NCBI GenBank assembly: GCA_002365735.1
Contig: DEZY01000182.1
Span: forward strand, 2,924-8,309
Direction: 5' to 3'
Length of the DNA stretch: 5,386 nucleotides
Origin: Actinobacteria bacterium UBA3120
GTDB lineage: Bacteria > Actinomycetota > Actinomycetes > S36-B12
Shown: in pieces, positions 1 through 5,386 of the stretch
Position numbering within the stretch: the first letter of the stretch is position 1
Layout of the letters: each line of letters starts with the position of its first letter
Made by a program: the position numbers and the translations under genes
The notes under the pieces: model-generated
Told to the model about the DNA's origin: nothing
Database searches by the model: none
The model's input: the letters and a program-made list of their open reading frames with translations, nothing else

Positions 1-284
1 GGGACGGAGCGGTCGGCGCGCAGCTTCGCCCAATCTCAACCGGGCAAATGGCCGTTCTCGCCGATGGCGACACCGTCAAGTTGCGTGCCAATCAATCCCA
101 GGAATCACGCTCACCCAATCTTGATGTGTTCCTGATCGGCGGCTTGCCATTGCGTGAACCGGTCTTCCAATACGGCCCATTTGTCATGAGCACCAAGGCT
201 GAGGTTATGGAGGCTTTTGAAGACTTCCAAGCAGGTCGCTTTGGGCACATCCCGGCCGACGCGCTTGCGCCCCACCGAATGTAA
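1..284 (+). CDS. Pirin family protein, C-terminal part (5' end outside window)
   Basis: The reading frame is open from base 3 and ends at TAA 282-284, leaving 93 visible residues of a protein whose start lies upstream. The most telling stretch is LREPVFQYGPFVMSTKAE followed by an AFEDFQAGRFGHIPA-type end, which is the conserved tail of the pirin C-terminal cupin domain. The preceding VFLIGGLPL strand also fits that domain. Pirins are bicupin proteins; the metal-binding His/Glu residues normally sit in the N-terminal cupin, which is not visible, so metal binding and any quercetinase-like activity cannot be judged. The protein is probably cytoplasmic. It is followed by a 76-bp gap and what looks like a separate promoter, so a role in the downstream catabolic operon is not implied. 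The family call is firm; the specific function is unknown. Confidence 0.9.
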   Translation, partial: DGAVGAQLRPISTGQMAVLADGDTVKLRANQSQESRSPNLDVFLIGGLPLREPVFQYGPFVMSTKAEVMEAFEDFQAGRFGHIPADALAPHRM

Positions 285-324
285 CAACAGGGTAAGTACA
301 CCCGGTCCTCGCTAGGCAGAGTCC

Positions 325-354
325 TTCTGGCTGTAGGTCTTAAACCCCTATGCT
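325..354 (+). promoter_or_regulatory. Candidate promoter for the hydroxyproline operon, leaderless start
   Basis: TATGCT at 349-354 matches a TAnnnT-type -10 box. Its last base is 7 nt before A361 of the ATG, so transcription would begin at or next to the start codon. A weak -35 candidate, TTCTGG, lies at 325-330 with an 18-nt spacer. No Shine-Dalgarno sequence precedes the ATG, which agrees with a leaderless mRNA. The -35 match is poor, so the call rests mainly on the -10 box and its spacing. Confidence 0.4.
336..346 (+). promoter_or_regulatory. Possible operator half-palindrome between -35 and -10
   Basis: GGTCTTAAACC is an imperfect inverted repeat with GGT and ACC outer arms. It sits inside the spacer of the candidate promoter, where a repressor of a substrate-induced catabolic operon could bind. 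It is short and imperfect and could be chance; no regulator gene is visible in the window. Confidence 0.15.
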
Positions 355-360
355 TACTTG

Positions 361-1248
361 ATGCCCTTGACCCCCACTGGAATCTACGTACCGATCATTA
401 CTCCGTTTGACGAACAGGGGCAAATCAATGTCAAGGAGCTGCGTTCACTACTCACTTCAATGATCGAATCAGGGGTTTCTGGTTTCGTGGCGGCCGGGAC
501 CACCGGGGAAGGCTACGCACTAAGTTTTGACGAACGCCGCCTGATTCTCACGACGATTGTCGACTGCGTAGATGGGGTTGTTCCCGTGCTCTCGGGAGTC
601 GGAGGTATGAGCACCCACGAAGCAGTTGATCACGCGCTACTGGCTAAGCGCTCTGGAATCACCGGGTTGATGCTTGCTGCTCCTGCCTACTGCCTACCCA
701 CTGAATCAGAACTCGCCACCCATGTCACGAACGTGGTCAATTCCGTGGAACTGCCCACCGTGCTCTACGACTACCCCGATCGGACCGGAGTTTCATTTAC
801 CCGCGCGGTCCTTGAAAAAGTAGCCGGCAATGAATTGGTAGTCGGGATCAAAGAAGCCTCTGGTGACCTCACCCGCATTGCTTGGCTCGGTGAAGACTTC
901 GGCGATCAGCTAGCGATTGTGTGCGGGGCCGACCTTGATTCACCGGCATTCCTTGATGCCGGAGTGAACTGCTGGATCGGCGGAATGGCTAATCTTCTGC
1001 CCGCGGCCCACGTCGCGATGCTAGACGCCAACCAAAGAGGCGTGGTCTTCGCGGCCATCTCCCCGATTCTTGGCTTCATTGAGTCCGGCGACTATAACGC
1101 CAAAGTCAAGGCCGGCATGAACGCACTTGGCGCACACGTCGGTGCACCCCGTGCGCCACTTGAATCATTTGAGACCAATCTGTCGGGCCTGGCGGAACTG
1201 ACGTTACTGCTCACCAATGCCGGAAAATGGGCACCAAGATTCACGTGA
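361..1248 (+). CDS. DHDPS/NAL-family lyase, probable 1-pyrroline-4-hydroxy-2-carboxylate deaminase
   Basis: This 295-aa protein has the usual length and signatures of the dihydrodipicolinate synthase / N-acetylneuraminate lyase (class I aldolase-like TIM barrel) family. Numbered from ATG 361, GTTGE is at 46-50, the catalytic Tyr of the YDYPDRTG block is at 136 with its carboxylate-binding-type Arg at 141, and the Schiff-base Lys of GIKEAS is at 164. Because the gene is followed directly by a D-amino-acid dehydrogenase and a proline racemase/epimerase homologue, the best assignment is the deaminase that converts 1-pyrroline-4-hydroxy-2-carboxylate to 2-oxoglutarate semialdehyde and ammonia. 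ATG 361 is preferred over TTG 358 because it fits the leaderless promoter. The stop overlaps the next gene's GTG by 4 bases (GTGA, 1245-1248). Alternatives are a true DapA or another 2-keto-acid aldolase; family is certain, substrate inferred. Confidence 0.85.
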   Translation: MPLTPTGIYVPIITPFDEQGQINVKELRSLLTSMIESGVSGFVAAGTTGEGYALSFDERRLILTTIVDCVDGVVPVLSGVGGMSTHEAVDHALLAKRSGITGLMLAAPAYCLPTESELATHVTNVVNSVELPTVLYDYPDRTGVSFTRAVLEKVAGNELVVGIKEASGDLTRIAWLGEDFGDQLAIVCGADLDSPAFLDAGVNCWIGGMANLLPAAHVAMLDANQRGVVFAAISPILGFIESGDYNAKVKAGMNALGAHVGAPRAPLESFETNLSGLAELTLLLTNAGKWAPRFT

Positions 1249-2483
1249 GCGCCAGCACAAACACGCTGATAATTGGTGGCGGAATCATTGGGGTCAGCAT
1301 CGCTTCAATGTTGACCGACCGCGATGTGATGATCCTTGACTCAGGTGAACCACGATTCGGTACCTCGATCGGCAATGCAGGTCATGTGGTCGTGAGTCAC
1401 GCCCAACCATTTGCCGCTCCGGGCATGATCGCCATGGGCGCCAAATCCCTGCTTCACGCTGATGGCGCCTTCGCTTTTTCGGCACACTTGCCCCTGCAGA
1501 CCGCTTCGTGGATCGCAAGTTTTATGCGTAGCTGCACAAAAGGAAATGTGGAAAAGTTCACGCCTGGCATTTTGTCCCTGTTACGCACCAGTGCCGAACT
1601 GATCCACTCAAGTGGTGTAACCACCACGTCCACCCCGACCTGGGAAGTGTTCACTTCCCAGAAGGCAACAGAGCAAGCACAAGTCGAAGCCGAGCATCTT
1701 TCCCACCTGGGGATCAGCTCACTTCTCATCAATAGATCTGAGGCACTCGAGCAAGAACCCAGCCTCACTCCCAAGGTAAAGGCCGTTGTTGAACTGGGCG
1801 AAGACTTCGGGCTTGATCCACGTGAACTGTGGCAACGACTTCGAGCCGCCAATCCGGATCTGGTTTTCCACTCAAACGAACTCGTCACAGCTATTGCCCC
1901 CTCCAAGGGCGGCTACCTGCTCACAACCACAAGCGGCATGCAGATCACGGCCGAAAATATTGTGATTGCGGCGGGTTCCTGGTCCCGCGAAGTGGGCAAG
2001 CTCTTAGGAATCAAAATCCCATTAATCGCGGCAAAAGGCTACTCGGTAACCGTCCCTATGCACAAGGGAACGAATTCACTTCACCCCATGATTTTTGCTG
2101 ACGAAAAAACCGCAACCGATCCCTTGGGCGATCACCTCCGCATGAGCGCGCGATTTGAATTAACCCATCCCAATGATCGATCCATCAAGGAAAAGCGGGT
2201 ACGTCAACTCTATGAGCGGGCCGCAACGGTTCTGAACTTGCCGCTAATCCCCAAGGACCTTGCCGAACTATCTCCTTGGACCGGACTGCGCCCGGCCAGC
2301 GCTGATGGCGCTCCCTACATTGGTCCGGTGCCTGATCTGCCCGGGGTATACCTCGCGACCGGGCACGGATTGATTGGCACGGCGCTTTCATTAGGCACGG
2401 CGGATCTGATTTCCCGCTATATCGGGCACCGGCCAGTGACCCCCGCCGAACTAGCATTAAGCCCACGTCGTTTTATTCATTAA
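1245..2483 (+). CDS. FAD-dependent D-amino-acid dehydrogenase (DadA/DAO family), probable D-hydroxyproline dehydrogenase
   Basis: The protein is 412 aa from GTG 1245 (418 aa if ATG 1227 is used). An N-terminal Rossmann FAD-binding motif, TLIIGGGIIG, has its glycines at residues 11, 13 and 16, followed by the family's NAG...PFAAPG segment. Near the C-terminus are WTGLRPASADGAPYIGP (about 345-361), ATGHGLIGTAL (371-381) and a terminal LSPRRF, all typical of DadA-like oxidases. In this operon the likely reaction is oxidation of cis-4-hydroxy-D-proline to 1-pyrroline-4-hydroxy-2-carboxylate, passing electrons from FAD to the respiratory chain. GTG 1245 is favoured because it makes the classic GTGA stop-start overlap and leaves a short lead-in to the FAD motif. 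ATG 1227 gives a 22-base overlap; neither has a clear ribosome-binding site. A D-proline or general D-amino-acid substrate is possible. Confidence 0.87.
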   Translation: MSASTNTLIIGGGIIGVSIASMLTDRDVMILDSGEPRFGTSIGNAGHVVVSHAQPFAAPGMIAMGAKSLLHADGAFAFSAHLPLQTASWIASFMRSCTKGNVEKFTPGILSLLRTSAELIHSSGVTTTSTPTWEVFTSQKATEQAQVEAEHLSHLGISSLLINRSEALEQEPSLTPKVKAVVELGEDFGLDPRELWQRLRAANPDLVFHSNELVTAIAPSKGGYLLTTTSGMQITAENIVIAAGSWSREVGKLLGIKIPLIAAKGYSVTVPMHKGTNSLHPMIFADEKTATDPLGDHLRMSARFELTHPNDRSIKEKRVRQLYERAATVLNLPLIPKDLAELSPWTGLRPASADGAPYIGPVPDLPGVYLATGHGLIGTALSLGTADLISRYIGHRPVTPAELALSPRRFIH

Positions 2484-2487
2484 AGGA
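2482..2487 (+). promoter_or_regulatory. Shine-Dalgarno sequence of the epimerase gene
   Basis: AAAGGA, starting within the stop codon of the dehydrogenase, lies 5 nt before ATG 2493. It is the only clear Shine-Dalgarno sequence noticed at a gene start in the window and it fixes this start. Confidence 0.65.
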
Positions 2488-2492
2488 CACCT

Positions 2493-3494
2493 ATGGAAAC
2501 CAGCAGGATTTGGCATTGTGTTGATTCACATACCGAAGGCATGCCAACCCGGGTCGTTGTCGGCGGCGTCGGAGTCCTTCCCGGTGCAACCATGGAGGAA
2601 CGCCGCCAGTACATAGTGAATGAAGCCGATCACCTACGCACCTGGCTCATGTACGAACCCCACGGTCACAGCGCGATGAGTGGCTCAATCTTGCAACCAC
2701 CCACTCGTCCGGATGCGGATTGGGGTGTTGTTTACATTGAAGTTTCGGGCTGCCTACCCATGTGTGGTCACGGAACAATTGGAACGGCAACGGTCCTTGT
2801 CGAAACCGGAATGGTCGAAGTAACCGAACCCGAAACAGTAATTCGCCTAGACACGCCCGCAGGACTCGTGATTGCACGCGTTCAGGTTGAAGGAACCCGG
2901 GCAAAGTCAGTCACGATTGAAAACGTACCGTCATTTGTCACCGAGCTTGATGCCATAGTCGAGGTTCCTGGGATCGGCGCGGTGCGCTACGACATGGTCT
3001 ACGGCGGAAACTTTTATGCAATCGTTGAACTCAGTGAACTCGGCCAAGAGTTTGGCAAGGAACACGCGCCCGAGCTACTCGAACTTGGCCTTTCGATCAT
3101 GAATGCAATTAATGACACCAATCCACCGATCCACCCCGAGAATCCGGCGATTAATCACGTCCATCATGTGCAATTGGTTGCTGCCGACAGCACAGCCCAA
3201 CATTCTCGGCACGCAATGGCGATTTATCCAGGCTGGTTTGATCGATCACCGTGCGGGACCGGAACCAGTGCCCGTGTCGCCCAACTTGTTGCCCGCGGTC
3301 AACTTGCGATCGGTGAACCTCTGGTCAACGAGTCAATCATTGGAACCCACTTCACTGGGCGAGCAGTCGGCACAACAACGGTGTCCGGCGTACCTGCGAT
3401 CCTGCCGGAAATCACCGGACGGGCCTGGATCACCGGAACTTCACAGCACATGCTGGCCCCCGATGACCCTTTCCCCGCCGGTTTTCTCCTCTAA
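2493..3494 (+). CDS. Proline racemase family, probable 4-hydroxyproline 2-epimerase
   Basis: The 333-aa product is full length for the proline racemase superfamily. It opens with the DSHTEGMPTRVV block (11-22). Both catalytic cysteines are present: Cys91 in MCGHGTIG and Cys254 in SPCGTGTSA. Keeping both is expected for a racemase or epimerase that uses a two-base cysteine mechanism, whereas trans-3-hydroxy-L-proline dehydratases in this superfamily replace the second Cys. The late TVSGVPAILPEITGRAWITG segment is also standard. With a D-amino-acid dehydrogenase and a DHDPS-like deaminase upstream, the likely role is conversion of trans-4-hydroxy-L-proline to cis-4-hydroxy-D-proline in the cytoplasm, the entry step of the pathway. 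The gene starts 9 bases after the dehydrogenase stop, behind a good Shine-Dalgarno. The MCGHG/SPCGTG motifs also occur in true proline racemases, so substrate specificity is inferred from neighbours. Confidence 0.88.
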   Translation: METSRIWHCVDSHTEGMPTRVVVGGVGVLPGATMEERRQYIVNEADHLRTWLMYEPHGHSAMSGSILQPPTRPDADWGVVYIEVSGCLPMCGHGTIGTATVLVETGMVEVTEPETVIRLDTPAGLVIARVQVEGTRAKSVTIENVPSFVTELDAIVEVPGIGAVRYDMVYGGNFYAIVELSELGQEFGKEHAPELLELGLSIMNAINDTNPPIHPENPAINHVHHVQLVAADSTAQHSRHAMAIYPGWFDRSPCGTGTSARVAQLVARGQLAIGEPLVNESIIGTHFTGRAVGTTTVSGVPAILPEITGRAWITGTSQHMLAPDDPFPAGFLL

Positions 3495-3727
3495 TGAAGA
3501 ACGAGCAGCTGCGGCCCAGTCCAGGAACCCCGCTCCCCGAGCGCCTGGATCCGGATAGCCTAAAAACCGAACAAATAATGGCCGAACACGACCAGGCTTG
3601 TGCCCGCAACCAACAGGGATATCTCGATCCGTTTACGGGGCTTTTCGTCATGACCGCCAATTTTCACGTTGATCGCGGTTACTGCTGCACCCGCGGCTGC
3701 CGGCACTGCCCGTTCACCCAAGATTAG
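3494..3727 (+). CDS. DUF5522-like small Cys-rich protein
   Basis: This 77-aa protein of unknown function has a variable, polar N-terminal half and a conserved-looking C-terminal half. That half contains GYLDPFTGLFVMT (about 42-54), then HVDRGYCCTRGCRHCPF (about 58-74). The Cys64-Cys65-x3-Cys69-x2-Cys72 arrangement, with His58 and His71 nearby, resembles a metal-binding or redox site and matches my recollection of the DUF5522 family; metal binding is an inference. It has no signal peptide or membrane segment. Its ATG shares base A3494 with the TAA of the epimerase gene (TAATG), and the bases before it are pyrimidine-rich with no Shine-Dalgarno, so translation is probably coupled to the upstream gene. 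That suggests co-expression with the hydroxyproline genes, although a functional link is not shown. Confidence 0.8.
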   Translation: MKNEQLRPSPGTPLPERLDPDSLKTEQIMAEHDQACARNQQGYLDPFTGLFVMTANFHVDRGYCCTRGCRHCPFTQD

Positions 3728-3742
3728 GTGGTCGCTTACCCT
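3713..3742 (+). promoter_or_regulatory. Candidate promoter of the SGNH hydrolase gene, leaderless start
   Basis: TTCACC (3713-3718, four of six bases of the TTGACA consensus) is followed after 18 nt by TACCCT (3737-3742, TAnnnT type). The -10 box ends 7 nt before A3749 of the ATG, the same spacing as at 349-361. No Shine-Dalgarno precedes the ATG. The promoter would lie inside the end of the DUF5522-like gene and separate the hydrolase from the catabolic operon. Confidence 0.42.
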
Positions 3743-3748
3743 GTTCAC

Positions 3749-5275
3749 ATGGCAATGAGGCAGGCTTTCGCGCTGTTCGCTTCGATATCGGTGACTTTTG
3801 CGCTGCTACCGTCGGCCGTTTCCCACGCAACGAACCCCCAAGCTCCCACTACCCCCGTTGCACAAGGTTCTTGGTCTATGGTCCCGCAGTCAAAGGATGT
3901 AAATAAGGATGGATTTATCGATGGCGATGGTGGGGTGCCAAAATCCGGCGCCATGTCCAGCAATCCGTCTTCAACTTTTGTCGGCGCCGAAAACTTTATT
4001 GCCCAGCCCAATGAACGACTCATTGGTGGATCGCTTTCCTGGTATTTAGAGGACTCTGGTTTTCCGGTCACTCTCAACGCATGTAAATCAAAAGGCGACA
4101 CTTACGCGTGGAAAATTCAGCGAGGTGGAAAAGTAATCCAGCGAACCGAAGCAACCAAGTTGGCGAAGAAAACCTGCCGCACCACCGTGCGGCTGCCAGA
4201 AGGTCTACATAGTTTCACTCTGACTGTCAGATCTGGCTCTAAGGCCAAGCGCCAATCCATGGTGGCGAATATTTCCAACTACCTGATGGTGGTCATGGGC
4301 GACTCGTACGCGTCCGGCGAGGGTAATCCACGAAATGTAGATGCTTGGCTTAAAAAGCGAAACTCTTCGTTCGATCCGTACTGGGATGACGACCAGTGCA
4401 ATCGAAGCGTTCATGGTGCGCCGGCACAAGCGGCACTACAACTCGAGCAAGCATCTAAAAAAACTTCGGTGACTCTGGTTGACGTTTCATGCTCCGGCGC
4501 AACCGTGCAAAAAGGGATTCTTGGTCCACAGCTTCGGGGTATGAAATCTCAAATCGAAGCGGTAAATGATCTTGTCAAAGGCCGAGATATTGATGCGGTT
4601 GTCATGTCCGTTGGTGGTAACGACGTCGGCTTTGGATCAATTCTCACTTCGTGCGCGCTGCAAAATGACTGCCCGCTGGCTAGAGCCACTACCCTCCCGC
4701 TCTCGGCCTACCCAACAATTCAGACCGGGATTCAAGCTCTTACCGCCGAATTGCCCACCGGTTATTCATTAATAAATACATGTTTTACCGACGCAACCTG
4801 TACAGGGGCGCAGAACCAAAGCTTGCCGGGTCTGTCATTGAGCCCGATCGGGCAAGTTTTTCTTAATTCCTACCCGGACCCAACTCGGTCCGAAACTGGA
4901 TCAACCTGCAGTTACCTCACGATCTCTCGAGAAGACTTCGCGTGGGCTCATGACACGATCCTCGATCCCAGTCCAGTGGATCCTTTTATGTACCGAACCA
5001 CCCAGGGGCAACTCGTTCCACTAGCCACTGGGGCAGGCTCCCTCAATGAAGCTATCGCTAATACGAATCAAATCGGGTGGAAACCGATCATGGGCACGTG
5101 GAGTGAAACCGGAACCGGGTCTACCGGGCACGGCGTTTGTGCGGGTGCGCAGTCTTGGATATTTGGCCTCACGGGCATTTTTGGCTTCACCTCTGGCTCA
5201 TTTCACCCCAATCCTCTGGGCCAAAAAAAGTTTTCCGCCATCATCTACCGAGAAATGGTGGCCTCGGGTTTCTAG
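3749..5275 (+). CDS. Secreted SGNH/GDSL-family hydrolase (esterase/lipase-like)
   Basis: From ATG 3749 the product is 508 aa. The start is a signal peptide: Arg4, a hydrophobic stretch at about 6-23, and a likely cleavage after Ala27 (VSHA|TNPQ). A calcium-loop-like DVNKDGFIDGDGG follows at about 50-62, then a roughly 110-residue, probably beta-rich region. The SGNH hydrolase domain begins near 178. It has the nucleophile Ser186 in GDSYASGEG, a block II Gly at 250 (CSGAT), GGND at 289-292 and the catalytic His486 in SFHPN. The usual Asp three residues before that His is absent (Gly483). There are about ten Cys, consistent with disulfides in an exported protein. No membrane anchor or sorting signal is seen at the C-terminus. 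It probably hydrolyses esters outside the cell; the substrate is unknown. GTG 3728 would add seven residues before the signal peptide and is less likely; ATG 3755 is also possible. Confidence 0.87.
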   Translation: MAMRQAFALFASISVTFALLPSAVSHATNPQAPTTPVAQGSWSMVPQSKDVNKDGFIDGDGGVPKSGAMSSNPSSTFVGAENFIAQPNERLIGGSLSWYLEDSGFPVTLNACKSKGDTYAWKIQRGGKVIQRTEATKLAKKTCRTTVRLPEGLHSFTLTVRSGSKAKRQSMVANISNYLMVVMGDSYASGEGNPRNVDAWLKKRNSSFDPYWDDDQCNRSVHGAPAQAALQLEQASKKTSVTLVDVSCSGATVQKGILGPQLRGMKSQIEAVNDLVKGRDIDAVVMSVGGNDVGFGSILTSCALQNDCPLARATTLPLSAYPTIQTGIQALTAELPTGYSLINTCFTDATCTGAQNQSLPGLSLSPIGQVFLNSYPDPTRSETGSTCSYLTISREDFAWAHDTILDPSPVDPFMYRTTQGQLVPLATGAGSLNEAIANTNQIGWKPIMGTWSETGTGSTGHGVCAGAQSWIFGLTGIFGFTSGSFHPNPLGQKKFSAIIYREMVASGF

Positions 5276-5297
5276 CGCCGGTGCCCAGTGATAATCT
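5269..5297 (+). promoter_or_regulatory. Candidate promoter of tRNA-Lys
   Basis: TAATCT at 5292-5297, which overlaps the GATAAT at 5290-5295, is a plausible -10 box. TTTCTA at 5269-5274 is a weak -35 at a 17-nt spacing. Transcription would start near 5302-5304 and give a 5' leader of about 7-9 nt before the mature tRNA. The -35 overlaps the hydrolase stop codon. Read-through from the hydrolase gene is an alternative source of the tRNA. Confidence 0.33.
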
Positions 5298-5310
5298 CGG
5301 CGCGCAACAG

Positions 5311-5383
<73 letters not shown>

Positions 5384-5386
5384 CAA

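Noticed and set aside
290..303. GGGT...ACCC hairpin after the pirin gene as a terminator
   Set aside because: A 4-bp stem with no T-tract is too weak to call a terminator.
361..1248. Annotation as housekeeping dapA (dihydrodipicolinate synthase)
   Set aside because: The fold and catalytic residues fit, but the operon with a D-amino-acid dehydrogenase and an epimerase points to a catabolic deaminase; it cannot be fully excluded without a tree.
1454..1906. 150-codon open frame on the minus strand
   Set aside because: It lies wholly inside the FAD dehydrogenase gene, its translation resembles no family, and it is best explained as a shadow of the GC-biased sense gene.
3103..3558. 151-codon plus-strand open frame overlapping the epimerase and DUF5522-like genes
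   Set aside because: Both overlapped frames have clear protein-family motifs; this frame gives a low-complexity Pro/Arg/Ser-rich product with no motif.
3728..3748. GTG 3728 as the start of the secreted hydrolase
   Set aside because: It would put MVAYPVH ahead of an otherwise normal signal peptide, has no ribosome-binding site, and lies upstream of the predicted transcription start.
5222..5229. A7 run near the end of the hydrolase gene (a second A7 run lies near 4456) as a frameshift site
   Set aside because: The reading frame continues through both runs to the expected SGNH C-terminal motif, so no frameshift is needed.
5275..5303. GCGCCG/CGGCGC hairpin as a rho-independent terminator of the hydrolase gene
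   Set aside because: The stem is 6 bp with a 17-nt loop and no following T-tract, and it overlaps the likely tRNA promoter.

Overview
The window looks like a compact, gene-dense piece of an actinobacterial (Actinomycetota) chromosome of moderate GC (about 52-55% in the lines counted by hand). All genes lie on the + strand and there is almost no intergenic DNA. The actinobacterial assignment rests on three things: the style of the secreted SGNH hydrolase, the DUF5522-type small protein, and the apparent use of leaderless starts with a TAnnnT -10 box. A small-genome lineage such as freshwater Microbacteriaceae is possible but is only an inference.

Layout: (1) 1-284, the C-terminal end of a pirin-family protein whose start lies outside the window. 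(2) 285-360, a 76-bp gap with a candidate promoter that places the transcription start on the next ATG. (3) 361-3494, three tightly packed catabolic genes: a DHDPS/NAL-family lyase or deaminase, an FAD-dependent D-amino-acid (D-hydroxyproline) dehydrogenase, and a two-cysteine proline racemase / 4-hydroxyproline 2-epimerase. (4) 3494-3727, a 77-aa DUF5522-like Cys-rich protein whose start codon shares one base with the epimerase stop. (5) 3749-5275, a secreted SGNH/GDSL hydrolase, probably with its own leaderless promoter. (6) 5311-5383, tRNA-Lys(CTT).

Together the three enzymes match three consecutive steps of trans-4-hydroxy-L-proline catabolism. The epimerase gives cis-4-hydroxy-D-proline, the FAD enzyme oxidises it to 1-pyrroline-4-hydroxy-2-carboxylate, and the DHDPS-family enzyme deaminates and dehydrates that to 2-oxoglutarate semialdehyde. 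The last step, a 2-oxoglutarate semialdehyde dehydrogenase, is not in this window, and neither is a transporter or regulator. The substrate is inferred from gene combination, not from a diagnostic residue. The DHDPS-like gene is the main reason to prefer hydroxyproline over proline.

No mobile element, CRISPR array or phage gene is visible. The less ordinary points are the DUF5522-like gene coupled to the epimerase, the scarcity of Shine-Dalgarno sequences, and an SGNH hydrolase that lacks the usual Asp of the DxxH motif and carries a calcium-loop-like motif.
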